From Kitasatospora phosalacinea (GTDB lineage: Bacteria; Actinomycetota; Actinomycetes; Streptomycetales; Streptomycetaceae): 64,000 nucleotides of DNA. A program made the translations under genes and the position numbers. The DNA is taken from positions 124,001 through 188,000 of the forward strand of contig NZ_BSSA01000001.1 of the NCBI RefSeq assembly GCF_030268885.1. Reading direction: 5' to 3'. Positions 43,228-52,211 of this stretch are shown piece after piece. A model generated the notes under the pieces. That model was not told the DNA's origin. It made no database searches and saw only the letters and a program-made list of their open reading frames with translations. Each line of letters opens with the position of its first letter. The stretch's first letter is position 1.

Positions 43228-43803
43228 TTGACGCTCACCACCGACTCCCACCCCGCCGTGCTGGCCGCGATCGCCGAGCGGTGCGCGGCGCTCGGGTTCG
43301 CGATGTCCTGCGACCGGGAGACCGGCCACCTGCTGCGGACGCTCGCGGCGGCCCGGCCCGGCGGGCGGATCCTGGAGCTGGGGACGGGCGCCGGGGCGGG
43401 GACGAGCTGGCTGCTGAGCGGGATGGACGCGGGGGCCGCGCTGCTGAGCGTGGAGCTGGACGCGGCGGTGGCCGCCGTCGCCGCCGAGCAGCTGGGGGCG
43501 GACCCGCGGCTGGAGCTGGTGGTGGGGGACGGCGCGGAGCTGATCGACGCGCAGGCGCCCGGCAGCTTCGACCTGGTCTTCGCGGACACCTGGCCCGGCA
43601 AGTTCCACCACCTCGACCAGGCGCTGGAGCTGCTCGCCCCGGGCGGCCTCTACCTGGTCGACGACCTCCTCCCGCAGCCGACCTGGCCGGAGGACCACGC
43701 GCGGGCCGTCACCGCCCTGGTCGAGCGCCTGACCACCGATCCCCGCCTGCACGCCGCGCGCCTGGACTGCGCCAGCGGCCTGCTGCTGGCCACCCGCCGG
43801 TAG
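43228..43803 (+). CDS. SAM-dependent O-methyltransferase-like protein
   Basis: A 191-residue class I methyltransferase with motif I ILELGTGAGAGTSWLL (about residues 47-62), acidic ribose-binding LSVELD, motif post-I GDGAELI and LVFADTWPGKF, LDQALELLAPGGLYLVDDLL. It resembles catechol O-methyltransferase-like enzymes (Methyltransf_24). The start is the TTG at 43228 with GGAGGG upstream. Confidence 0.85.
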   Translation: MTLTTDSHPAVLAAIAERCAALGFAMSCDRETGHLLRTLAAARPGGRILELGTGAGAGTSWLLSGMDAGAALLSVELDAAVAAVAAEQLGADPRLELVVGDGAELIDAQAPGSFDLVFADTWPGKFHHLDQALELLAPGGLYLVDDLLPQPTWPEDHARAVTALVERLTTDPRLHAARLDCASGLLLATRR

Positions 43804-43857
43804 TCCGCCGCCCGCGGACCGACGCGCCCGTGGGCCGTCCGGGGGACGGCTGGCGTG

Positions 43858-43886
43858 GGTGCCGGTACGACGGTCGTACCGGCGCC
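43858..43886. promoter_or_regulatory. Palindrome over the DUF421 promoter
   Basis: GCCGGTACGA-CGG-TCGTACCGGC (43861-43883) is a perfect 10 bp inverted repeat, extended by near-matching ends. It lies immediately upstream of the TACGGT -10 box (43887-43892) where a repressor would block polymerase. Confidence 0.65.
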
Positions 43887-43892
43887 TACGGT
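43887..43892 (+). promoter_or_regulatory. -10 box TACGGT of the DUF421 gene (leaderless)
   Basis: TACGGT, 7 bases before the ATG at 43900; no ribosome binding site. Confidence 0.5.
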
Positions 43893-43899
43893 GGCCGCC

Positions 43900-44460
43900 A
43901 TGTGGCAGGCCATGTTCGTCGCGGGCATCCCGTACGTCGAGAAGACCATCCGCACCCTGCTGGTGTACCTGGCGCTGCTGGTGCTGCTGCGGGTGATCGG
44001 CAAGCGCGGGCTGGCGCAGCTGAACACCTTCGACCTGGTGGTCATGCTGCTGCTGTCGAACGTCGTCCAGAACGCGGTGATCGGGAACGACAACTCGGTG
44101 ACCGGCGGCGTGTACGGGGCGCTGGTGCTGCTGGCCGCGGACTGGTTGCTGGTGCGGCAGGCGGTCCGCCGGGAGTGGTTCAACCGGCTGCTGAACGGGA
44201 CGCCGACGGTGCTCGCCCGGGACGGGGCGTACGACCGGCGGCAGATCGCCCGGCAGGGCATCCGGGTGGCCGACCTGGACGTGGCGGTGCGCCACCAGGG
44301 CGGGGACGCGATCGAGGAGACCTCGCTGATCGTGCTGGAGCCGGGCGGGACGCTGCTGGTGCGGCTGAAGGACGGCGACCAGGTCGCGGACAAGGACGAC
44401 GTGGCGGCGCTCCGGGCCGCGCTGGCCGCGATCGAGGCCCGGCTGCCCGCCGGGGACTGA
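43900..44460 (+). CDS. DUF421/YetF family membrane protein
   Basis: The 186-residue protein has three N-terminal membrane helices (VEKTIRTLLVYLALLVLLRV, TFDLVVMLLLSNVVQNAVIG, GGVYGALVLLAADWLL) and the cytosolic DUF421 domain containing RRQIARQGIRVADL and AIEETSLIVLEPGGTLLVR. Family members are conserved stress- or sporulation-related proteins of unclear biochemistry. The start at 43900 is chosen because the longer frame from 43855 would run through the palindrome. Confidence 0.88.
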   Translation: MWQAMFVAGIPYVEKTIRTLLVYLALLVLLRVIGKRGLAQLNTFDLVVMLLLSNVVQNAVIGNDNSVTGGVYGALVLLAADWLLVRQAVRREWFNRLLNGTPTVLARDGAYDRRQIARQGIRVADLDVAVRHQGGDAIEETSLIVLEPGGTLLVRLKDGDQVADKDDVAALRAALAAIEARLPAGD

Positions 44461-44571
44461 CCGCCGGGCCCTCCGCCCGCGATATTGACGAATCCTTAAC
44501 GGCAGGCCCATTTCGGGCACAAGCCTTCGATTCGGCCGACGAAACCGCCGCTGGCCTGCGGAAATGCGGAA

Positions 44572-44596
44572 AATCAGCCGATCGGACAGGCTGATT
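44572..44596. other. Stem-loop upstream of the KimA-like gene
   Basis: AATCAGCC (44572-44579) pairs perfectly with GGCTGATT (44589-44596), loop of 9. It could be an operator or a leader structure. The rest of 44461-44630 is relatively AT-rich (GATATTGACGAATCCTTAAC) without a gene. Confidence 0.4.
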
Positions 44597-44616
44597 GCCG
44601 GATCATCGGTGGCGCA

Positions 44617-44622
44617 TACGCT
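44617..44622 (+). promoter_or_regulatory. -10 box TACGCT of the KimA-like gene (leaderless)
   Basis: TACGCT, 8 bases before the GTG at 44631. Confidence 0.4.
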
Positions 44623-44630
44623 CCCGTGCT

Positions 44631-46640
44631 GTGTTCAACCTCCCCCAGGCGCTCAAGCGCCTCGTGATCGGCCGCGCCATGCGCAGCGAAGAGCTCGGCG
44701 AGACGCTGCTGCCCAAACGGCTGGCGCTGCCGATCTTCGCCTCCGACCCGCTCTCCTCGGTGGCGTACGCGACCGGCGAGATCCTGCTGGTGCTGACCGT
44801 CGGCGGCACCGCCTTCCTGTACCTGACGCCGTGGATCGCGCTCGGCGTGGTCGCGCTGATGGCCGTGGTGGTGCTGTCCTACCGGCAGGTGGTGCACGCC
44901 TACCCGAGCGGCGGCGGCTCGTACGAGGTGGTGTCGCGCAACCTGGGGGCGGGCCCGGGGCTGGTGGTGGCGGCCTCGCTGCTGGTCGACTACGTGATGA
45001 CGGTCGCGGTGTCGGTGGCCTCCGGCGTGGACAACGTCATCTCGGCGTTCGGCTCGCTGGCCGGGCACCGGGTCGCGCTGGCGCTCGGCTTCACCCTGCT
45101 GCTGACCGCGGTGAACCTGCGCGGGGTGCGCGAGTCGGGCCGGGCGTTCGCCGCGCCGACGTACCTGTTCATCGGCGGCATCCTGCTGATGGTGGTCACC
45201 GGCCTGGTCCGGCTCGCGTTCGGCGACAGCCCGCAGGCGCCCACCGCGCACCTGGGCGTCGCGGCCGAGGGCGGCCGGGACGCCCTGCAGGGCCTGGGGC
45301 TGCTGATGCTGGGCCTGCGCGCCTTCGCCTCCGGCTGCACGGCGCTGACCGGCGTCGAGGCGATCTCCAACGGCGTGCCCGCCTTCCGGGCCCCGAAGTC
45401 CCGCAACGCGGCCGCCACCATGGCGGTGATGGGCGTCGTCGCGGTGGTGATGTTCGCGGGCGTCACGCTGCTCGCACTGACCTCGCACGTGCACTACGTC
45501 GAGGACGCCTGCCAGTTGACCGGCCTGGCCGGGGACTGCCACTCCTACACCCAGCAGACCGTGATCGCGCAGCTGGCCGCGACCGTCTTCGGCGGCTCCG
45601 ACAGCGTGCTGTTCTACTTCGTCCAGGCGGTCACCGCGCTGGTGCTGATCCTGGCCGCGAACACCGCGTTCAACGGCTTCCCGCTGCTGGCCTCGATCCT
45701 GGCCCAGCACCGCTACCTGCCCCGGCAGCTGCACACCCGCGGCGACCGGCTGGCCTTCTCCAACGGCATCCTCGCGCTCGCCCTGGTGGCCGGGGCGCTG
45801 CTGTGGTTCTACCGGGCGGACGTCACCAGCCTGATCCACCTGTACATCCTGGGCGTGTTCACCTCCTTCACGCTCTCCCAGATCGGCATGGTCCGGCACT
45901 GGAACCGCGCCCTGGCCGCCGGGCCCGACCCGGCCGCCCGCTCCGCCGCCCGGCGCTCCCGGGCGATCAACGGGCTGGGTGCCGTCACCACCGCGCTGGT
46001 GCTGGTCATCGTGCTGATCACCAAGTTCACCCAGGGCGCCTGGCTGGCCGTGGTCGCCGCCCTGCTGCTGTGGCTGACGATGCGCGGCGTCCGCCGCCAC
46101 TACGACGCGGTGGCCGCCGAGCTGGCCCTCGGGGAGGACGCCCCGGAGGCGCCCCGCCCCCGGCAGGTGCACGCCGTCGTGCTGGTCTCCCAGCTGCACC
46201 GGCCGACCCTGCGTGCGCTCGGCTACGCCCAGGCGTTCCGGCCCGACACGCTGGAGGCCCTCACCGTGGACGTCGAGCCCGAGTCCACCGCCGACCTGCG
46301 CGCCCGCTGGGAGGAGAGCGGCCTCGACGTGCCGCTGCGGGTGCTCGACTCGCCGTTCCGGGAGATCACCAAGCCGGTCGTCGCGCACGTCCGGGAGCTG
46401 ACCGCCGCCCGCCCCGGCGACGCGGTGGCCGTCATCGTCCCCGAGTACGTGGTCGGCCACTGGTGGGAGAACCTGCTGCACAACCAGTCCGCCCTGTGGC
46501 TCAAGAGCCGCCTGCTGTTCACCCCCGGCGTGATGGTCATCTCCGTTCCCTGGCAGCTGACTTCGGCCGGTCGCGCGGACCGCCCGGCCCGCCGCGCCCC
46601 CGGCGCGGTCCGCCGCGGCGAGCCGACCCGGGGCCGCTGA
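44631..46640 (+). CDS. APC-superfamily K+ transporter, KimA-like
   Basis: A 669-residue permease of about 12 helices with a soluble C-terminal domain of about 170 residues. It matches B. subtilis KimA along its length: KRLVIGRAM at the start, LPIFASDPLSSVAYATGEIL, LSYRQVVHAYPSGGGSYEVV, SGCTALTGVEAISNGVPAF, ANTAFNGFPLLAS, and the late HNQSALWLKSRLLF. KimA is a proton-coupled potassium importer inhibited by c-di-AMP bound at the C-terminal domain; the same role here is inferred from homology. The GTG at 44631 aligns with the KimA N-terminus. Confidence 0.85.
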   Translation: MFNLPQALKRLVIGRAMRSEELGETLLPKRLALPIFASDPLSSVAYATGEILLVLTVGGTAFLYLTPWIALGVVALMAVVVLSYRQVVHAYPSGGGSYEVVSRNLGAGPGLVVAASLLVDYVMTVAVSVASGVDNVISAFGSLAGHRVALALGFTLLLTAVNLRGVRESGRAFAAPTYLFIGGILLMVVTGLVRLAFGDSPQAPTAHLGVAAEGGRDALQGLGLLMLGLRAFASGCTALTGVEAISNGVPAFRAPKSRNAAATMAVMGVVAVVMFAGVTLLALTSHVHYVEDACQLTGLAGDCHSYTQQTVIAQLAATVFGGSDSVLFYFVQAVTALVLILAANTAFNGFPLLASILAQHRYLPRQLHTRGDRLAFSNGILALALVAGALLWFYRADVTSLIHLYILGVFTSFTLSQIGMVRHWNRALAAGPDPAARSAARRSRAINGLGAVTTALVLVIVLITKFTQGAWLAVVAALLLWLTMRGVRRHYDAVAAELALGEDAPEAPRPRQVHAVVLVSQLHRPTLRALGYAQAFRPDTLEALTVDVEPESTADLRARWEESGLDVPLRVLDSPFREITKPVVAHVRELTAARPGDAVAVIVPEYVVGHWWENLLHNQSALWLKSRLLFTPGVMVISVPWQLTSAGRADRPARRAPGAVRRGEPTRGR

Positions 46641-46961
46641 CCGCCCCGGCGGCCGAACGGCGGCGGGGGCGTGAACAGTGGGTGAACTCCCGGCGTACGG
46701 CAGCGTGTCGCCGAGCTGACCACCCGTCAGGCGAAGCGCCCGTCCGACCCCCGCAACCTGCCCGGTAGCGGCGCGAACTGACGGCGCGTCGGTCCGCGCC
46801 GCCCGCCGGGCCCCCGTCGCCCGGCGGTCCCGGGCGCCCTCGCCTCCGGCCGTCGACCCGCCCCGGCCGGTAAACTTGCCCAGGTTGTCGCGCTTTCGAC
46901 GCCTTCGGCAGACCACCTTCGACCGGCCGCCGGGGACCTGAGGACGAGGACCGCTGCCGCC
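46641..46961. other. 321-base intergenic region upstream of the synthetase
   Basis: No gene is seen. It contains a hairpin CGCCGGGC/GCCCGGCG (46804-46826, 7-base loop) and TAAACT at 46871-46876, the best -10 candidate for the synthetase gene, about 86 bases before its ATG. Confidence 0.45.
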
Positions 46962-49900
46962 ATGACCACCGCCCCCGACGCCGCGCTGTTCCGCGCCCAG
47001 GCCGCGCCCGCCCCGCGCACCCTGGTCGACGTGCTCGCGGCCACCGCCGCCGCCCACCCGCAGGAGCCGGCGCTGGACGACGGGCGCGAGACGCTCAGCT
47101 ACGCGGCGCTGCTCGCCGAGGTCGAGCAGGTCCGCCGCCGCCTGGCCGTGGCGGGCGTCGGCCTCGGCGACCGGGTCGGCGTCCGCGTCCCCTCCGGCGG
47201 CAACCAGCTGTACGTGGCGATCCTGGCGGTGCTCGCCGCGGGCGCCGCCTACGTGCCGGTCGACTTCGAGGACCCGGACGAGCGGGCCGAACTGGTCTTC
47301 GGCGAGGCCGACGTCAACGCCGTGATCGGCGCCGACCACGCCCTCGACCGGGTCAAGCCGTCCGGACACGACGCGCAGGCGCCCGGCCCCGGGCAGGACG
47401 CCTGGATCATCTTCACCTCCGGCTCCACCGGCAGGCCCAAGGGCGTCGCCGTCACCCACCGCAGCGCCGCCGCGTTCGTCGACGCCGAGGCCGCGATGTT
47501 CCTCCGGGACGAGCCGATCGGGCCTGGCGACCGGGTGATGGCCGGGCTGTCGGTGGCCTTCGACGCCTCCTGCGAGGAGATGTGGCTGGCCTGGCGGCAC
47601 GGCGCCTGCCTGGTGCCCGTCCCGCGCGCCCAGGTGCGCTCCGGCGCCGACCTCGGCCCGTGGCTGGCCGAGCAGGAGATCACCGTCATCTCCACCGTCC
47701 CGACGCTGGCCGCGCTGTGGCCCGCCGAGGCGCTGAACGAGGTCCGGCTGCTGATCTTCGGCGGCGAGGCCTGCCCGCCCGAACTCGCCGAACGCCTGGT
47801 CACCGAGGGCCGCGAGGTGTGGAACACCTACGGCCCCACCGAGGCCACCGTGGTCGCCTGCGGCGCCCTGCTCACCGGGCGGCCCCCGATCCGGATCGGC
47901 CTGCCGCTGGACGGCTGGGAGCTCGCCGTCGTCGACGAGGCGGGCGAGGTCGTCCCGATGGGCGGCAGCGGCCAGCTGGTGATCGGCGGCGTCGGCCTGG
48001 CCCGCTACCTCGACCCGGCCAAGGACGCCGAGAAGTACGCCCCGCTGCCCTCCCTCGGCTGGGAGCGCGCCTACCGCTCCGGCGACCTGGTGCGCGCCGA
48101 ACCCGAGGGCCTGGTCTTCCTCGGCCGCGCCGACGAGCAGATCAAGCTCGGCGGACGCCGGATCGAACTGGGCGAGGTGGACGCCGCCCTCCAGGCGCTG
48201 CCCGCCGTCTCCGGCGCGGCCGCCGCCGTCCGCACCGCCCGCGGCGGCAACCAGCTGCTGGTCGGCTACCTGGTCGCCCAGGACGGCTTCGACCGGGACG
48301 CCGCCGTCGCCCGGCTGCGCGCCGAACTGCCCGCCGCCCTCGTCCCGCTGCTCGCCACCGTCGAGCACCTGCCCACCCGCACCTCCGGCAAGGTCGACCG
48401 GGACGCCCTGCCCTGGCCGCTGCCCGAACTGGAGAGCGCGGGCCCCGCCGAGCAGCTGTACGGCACCGAGGCCTGGCTCGCCGAGCAGTGGGCGCAGATC
48501 CTCGGCGCCCCGCCCCGCGGCGCCGACGACGACTTCTTCGCGATCGGCGGCGGCTCGCTGGCCGCCGCCCAGCTCACCACCCTGCTGCGCGGCCGCTACC
48601 CGGCCGTCTCCGTCCTCGACGTCTACCAGCAGCCCACCCTGCGCAGGCTCGCCCGGCTGCTGGAGAAGTCCGCGCAGGCCGAGGGCCCGGCCCGCGCCGT
48701 CACCCCCGTGCCCCGCCGCGCCCAGGCCCTGCAACTGCTGCTGACCCTGCCGCTGGCCACCCTCACCGGCCTGCGCTGGAGCCTCGCCCTCGGCGTGCTG
48801 GGCACCGTGCTGAACCTGCTCGGCGACTACCCGTGGGCCCCCACCGCGCCCTGGTGGCTGCTGGCCGCGGGCGCCGTCCTGCTGTACTCCGCGCCCGGCC
48901 GGCTGGCGATCGCCGCGGGCGGCGCCCGGCTGCTGCTGCGCGGCGTCGGCCCCGGCACGTACCCGCGCGGCGGCTCCGTCCACCTGCGGCTGTGGACCGC
49001 CGAACGGCTCGCCGAGGCCTCCGGCGCGGTCCGGCTCTCCGGCTCCTGGCTGGTCCGCTACGCCCGGGCGCTCGGCTGCCGGGTCGCCCCCGACGTGGAC
49101 CTGCACGCCCTGCCACCGGTCACCGGCCTGCTGCGCCTGGGCAAGGGCTGCGCCGTCGAGAACGAGGTCGACCTCTCCGGCCACTGGCTGGACGGCGACC
49201 GGCTGGAGATCGGCGCGCTGCGGATCGGCGCGGGCGCCGTGGTCGGCACCCGCTCGACCCTGCTGCCCGGTGCCAAGATCGGCAAGCGGGCCGAGGTCGC
49301 CCCCGGCTCCGGCGTCACCGGCGCCGTCCCCACCGGCCAGCGCTGGGCCGGTGCGCCCGCCGCCAAGACCGGCAAGGCCGAACGCGGCTGGCCCAAGCAG
49401 CGCCCGCCGCGCACCGCTCGCTGGGCCGCCGCCTACGGCGCCACCGGCTTCGCCCTCACCCTGCTGCCGCTGCTGGCCGCGCTGCCCGCCCTCTTGATCG
49501 CGGGGCGGTTCGTCCACCCCGGCGACGGCCTCGCCCAGGCCGTCCGCGGCGCCCTGACCGCCCTCGTCCCCGCCACCCTCGCCTACGGGCTGGCCTACGC
49601 CGCGCTCGTCCTGGCGGGCGTCCGGCTGCTCTCGCTCGGCCTGCGCACCGGCCACCACCCGCTGCACGGCCGCGTCGGCTGGCAGGCCTGGACGGTCAGC
49701 CAGCTGATGGACCTGGCCCGCGAGACGCTGTTCCCGCTGTACGCCGGGCTGATCACCCCGGTGTGGCTGCGGCTGCTGGGCATGCGGGTCGGCAAGGGCG
49801 CCGAGGTGTCCACCGTGCTGGCGCTGCCCAGCCTGACCAAGGTCGGCGACGGCGCGTTCCTCGCCGACGACACCCTGATCGCCCCGTACGAGCTGGGCGG

Positions 49901-50777
49901 CGGCTGGGTGCGGATCGGGCGGGCCGAGATCGGCGAGCGGGCCTTCCTCGGCAACTCCGGGATGACCGCGCCCGGCCGGGCCGTCCCCGACCGGGGCCTG
50001 GTCGGGGTACTGTCCGCCACCCCGAAGAAGGCCAAGCGCGGCAGCTCCTACCTGGGCATGCCGCCGGTCAAGCTGCCCCGGGCCGCCGACACCGCCGACC
50101 TCGCGCTCACCTACGAGCCGCCCGCCCGGCTGCGCTGGGCCCGCGGCCTGACCGAACTGGCCCGGATCGTCCCGGTGCTCGCCTCCGCCGCGCTCGCCGT
50201 GCTCACCGCCGCCGCGCTGTGCGCCCTCGGGCAGCCGCTGCTGTCGGGTCTCGTGCTGCTGGCCGCGGGCCTGATCGCCTGCCTGGTCTCGGCGGCCGCC
50301 AAGTGGCTGCTGGTCGGCCGGTTCCGGGCCGTCGAGCACCCGCTGTGGTCGGGCTTCGTGTGGCGCAACGAGCTCGCCGACACCTTCACCGAGGTCCTCG
50401 CCGTGCCCTGGCTGGTCGGCCGCACCGCCGGGACGCCGCTGATGAACCTGTGGCTGCGCGCCCTCGGCGCGCGGATCGGTCGCGGCGTGTGGTGCGAGAG
50501 CTACTGGCTGCCCGAGGCCGACCTGGTCACCCTCGGCGACGGCGTCAGCGTCAACCGCGGCTGCGTGCTGCAGACCCACCTCTTCCACGACCGGATCATG
50601 CGGCTGGATACTGTGGAGCTCCGCGCGGGCGCCACCCTGGGCCCGGGCGGGATCGTGCTGCCCGGCAGCACCGTCGGCGAGCGCTCCACCCTCGGCCCGG
50701 CCTCCCTGGTGATGCGCGCCGAGACGGTGCCCGCCGACACCCGCTGGCTCGGCAACCCGATCGAAGCCTGGCAGTAG
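46962..50777 (+). CDS. Pls/PosA-type nonribosomal homopeptide synthetase (A-T-membrane)
   Basis: A 1271-residue protein. The adenylation domain (about 20-485) has FTSGSTGRPKG at 151-161, NTYGPTE, YRSGDL and Lys477. The carrier domain (about 500-568) has Ser532 in GGGSLAAAQ. Three repeats of two membrane helices (about 590-650, 826-890, 1068-1117) are each followed by a hexapeptide beta-helix-like region (about 690-800, 935-1035, 1165-1262). There is no condensation or thioesterase domain. This is the layout of epsilon-poly-L-lysine synthetase. Code residues read D201 A202 E205 S244 I265 G267 T289 V297 V298 K477, close to lysine-type codes. Confidence 0.9.
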   Translation: MTTAPDAALFRAQAAPAPRTLVDVLAATAAAHPQEPALDDGRETLSYAALLAEVEQVRRRLAVAGVGLGDRVGVRVPSGGNQLYVAILAVLAAGAAYVPVDFEDPDERAELVFGEADVNAVIGADHALDRVKPSGHDAQAPGPGQDAWIIFTSGSTGRPKGVAVTHRSAAAFVDAEAAMFLRDEPIGPGDRVMAGLSVAFDASCEEMWLAWRHGACLVPVPRAQVRSGADLGPWLAEQEITVISTVPTLAALWPAEALNEVRLLIFGGEACPPELAERLVTEGREVWNTYGPTEATVVACGALLTGRPPIRIGLPLDGWELAVVDEAGEVVPMGGSGQLVIGGVGLARYLDPAKDAEKYAPLPSLGWERAYRSGDLVRAEPEGLVFLGRADEQIKLGGRRIELGEVDAALQALPAVSGAAAAVRTARGGNQLLVGYLVAQDGFDRDAAVARLRAELPAALVPLLATVEHLPTRTSGKVDRDALPWPLPELESAGPAEQLYGTEAWLAEQWAQILGAPPRGADDDFFAIGGGSLAAAQLTTLLRGRYPAVSVLDVYQQPTLRRLARLLEKSAQAEGPARAVTPVPRRAQALQLLLTLPLATLTGLRWSLALGVLGTVLNLLGDYPWAPTAPWWLLAAGAVLLYSAPGRLAIAAGGARLLLRGVGPGTYPRGGSVHLRLWTAERLAEASGAVRLSGSWLVRYARALGCRVAPDVDLHALPPVTGLLRLGKGCAVENEVDLSGHWLDGDRLEIGALRIGAGAVVGTRSTLLPGAKIGKRAEVAPGSGVTGAVPTGQRWAGAPAAKTGKAERGWPKQRPPRTARWAAAYGATGFALTLLPLLAALPALLIAGRFVHPGDGLAQAVRGALTALVPATLAYGLAYAALVLAGVRLLSLGLRTGHHPLHGRVGWQAWTVSQLMDLARETLFPLYAGLITPVWLRLLGMRVGKGAEVSTVLALPSLTKVGDGAFLADDTLIAPYELGGGWVRIGRAEIGERAFLGNSGMTAPGRAVPDRGLVGVLSATPKKAKRGSSYLGMPPVKLPRAADTADLALTYEPPARLRWARGLTELARIVPVLASAALAVLTAAALCALGQPLLSGLVLLAAGLIACLVSAAAKWLLVGRFRAVEHPLWSGFVWRNELADTFTEVLAVPWLVGRTAGTPLMNLWLRALGARIGRGVWCESYWLPEADLVTLGDGVSVNRGCVLQTHLFHDRIMRLDTVELRAGATLGPGGIVLPGSTVGERSTLGPASLVMRAETVPADTRWLGNPIEAWQ

Positions 50778-50781
50778 TCAC

Positions 50782-52140
50782 GTGACCGCCCCCGCGCCGG
50801 GAGGAACCCCGCAGGTGAGCCCCAAGCAGGCCCCCGCCGCCGACCCGTACTTCCCCCGGCACGGGGACCTCCGCTACCGGGCCCACCGGTACGAGCTCGC
50901 GCTCGACTACCGGCCCGGCCCCAACCGGCTGGCCGGCTCCGCCCGGATCGCCGCCATCGCCGGGCCCGAGCCGCTGCGCGAGTTCACCCTCGACCTCGCC
51001 GACTTCCGGATCGGCAAGGTCCTGGTCGACGGCAGGCCCGCGCACCACGCCCACCGGGACGGCAAGCTGCGGATCAGGCCGGCCAAGGCCCCCGCCGCCG
51101 GGGCGGTGTTCACCTGCGAGGTGCACTGGTCCGGCAACCCGCGGCCGGTGCGCAGCCCCTGGGGCGGCCTCGGCTTCGAGGAGATCACCGACGGCGCGCT
51201 GGTCGCCTCCCAGCCCACCGGCGCCCCGTCCTGGTTCCCCTGCAACGACCGTCCCGCCGACAAGGCCGCCTACCAGCTGACCGTCACCACCGCCTCCCCG
51301 TACGCCGTGGTCACCGGCGGCCGCCTGCTCAGCCGCACCACCCGCTCCTCCGCCACCACCTGGGTGTACGAGCAGCCCGCGCCCACCGCCAGCTACCTGG
51401 TCGGGCTGGCGGTCGCCCCGCTGCGCCGGGTGCCGCTGGCCGAACGCGCTCCCGGCACCGTCCCGCAGAGCGGCTGGGTGCCGCAGCCGCTGGTGGCCCG
51501 GTTCGAGCACGACTTCGCCCGGCAGCCGCAGATGATGCGCCTGTTCGAGGAGCTGTTCGGCCCGTACCCGTTCGACGGGTACACCGTCGCGGTGGTCGAC
51601 GAGGACCTCGACGTGCCGGTCGAGGCGCAGGGCATGGCCACCTTCGGCCGCAACCACGTCGACGGGCGGCGCGGCTGGGAGCGCCTCGTCGCGCACGAGC
51701 TGGCCCACCAGTGGTTCGGCAACAGCGTCACCGTCGCCGACTGGCGGCACATCTGGCTCAACGAGGGCCTGGCCAAGTACGCCGAGTGGCTGTGGTCCGA
51801 GCGCACCGGCGGCCCCACCGCCCAGCAGCTGGCCGCCCGCGCCCACGAGCAACTGCGGGCGCTGCCGCAGGACCTGGCGATCGGCGACCCCGGCAAGCGG
51901 CACATGTTCGACGACCGGGTCTACGAGCGCGGCGGCCTGACCGTGCACGCGCTGCGCCGCGCCCTGGGCGACACCGCGTTCTTCCGGCTGCTGCGCGACT
52001 GGGCCACCGCCTACCGGCACGCCGTCGTCACCACCGCCGACTTCGCCGCGCACGCCGCCCGCTACACCGACCGTCCGCTCGGCCCGCTGCTCGACGCCTG
52101 GCTGCACCGGGGCGCGTTGCCGGGGCTTCCCGGGCTGTGA
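50782..52140 (+). CDS. M1 family zinc aminopeptidase
   Basis: A 452-residue M1 metallopeptidase with the zinc motif HELAH at 305-309 and the third ligand E328 in NEGLAKYAEW. The exopeptidase substrate motif GAMEN is replaced by EAQGM (281-285). It is about half the length of full aminopeptidase N and lacks the large C-terminal helical domain. The GTG at 50782 lies 4 bases after the synthetase stop, so the two are probably co-translated; epsilon-polylysine producers carry polymer-degrading metallo-aminopeptidases, so trimming or self-protection is a likely role (inference). No signal peptide is obvious. Confidence 0.9.
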   Translation: MTAPAPGGTPQVSPKQAPAADPYFPRHGDLRYRAHRYELALDYRPGPNRLAGSARIAAIAGPEPLREFTLDLADFRIGKVLVDGRPAHHAHRDGKLRIRPAKAPAAGAVFTCEVHWSGNPRPVRSPWGGLGFEEITDGALVASQPTGAPSWFPCNDRPADKAAYQLTVTTASPYAVVTGGRLLSRTTRSSATTWVYEQPAPTASYLVGLAVAPLRRVPLAERAPGTVPQSGWVPQPLVARFEHDFARQPQMMRLFEELFGPYPFDGYTVAVVDEDLDVPVEAQGMATFGRNHVDGRRGWERLVAHELAHQWFGNSVTVADWRHIWLNEGLAKYAEWLWSERTGGPTAQQLAARAHEQLRALPQDLAIGDPGKRHMFDDRVYERGGLTVHALRRALGDTAFFRLLRDWATAYRHAVVTTADFAAHAARYTDRPLGPLLDAWLHRGALPGLPGL

Positions 52141-52211
52141 GCCGTCCGGTCCTGGTGTACTGGGGGCACGGGCCGTGAGGCCGTCCGTCGCTTCCCGAAG
52201 GATCGAGGAAC

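Noticed and set aside
43855-43900. Longer N-terminus for the DUF421 protein
   Set aside because: It would encode the palindrome; a -10 box 7 bases before the ATG at 43900 and the family's usual start near the first helix favour the shorter form.
44461-44630. A c-di-AMP riboswitch before the KimA-like gene
   Set aside because: B. subtilis kimA has one, but I found none of its conserved segments in these 170 bases, and the promoter appears to be at the start codon.
44574-50588. A minus-strand open frame of about 2000 codons opposite the KimA-like and synthetase genes
   Set aside because: Its product is Gly/Gln/Asp/Val-rich text without motifs, and it mirrors two clearly recognised plus-strand genes. 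High GC removes stop codons from the opposite strand.
46962-52140. A larger nonribosomal peptide or polyketide gene cluster
   Set aside because: No further synthetase modules, tailoring enzymes, MbtH-like protein or exporter flank the pair; neighbours are housekeeping genes.
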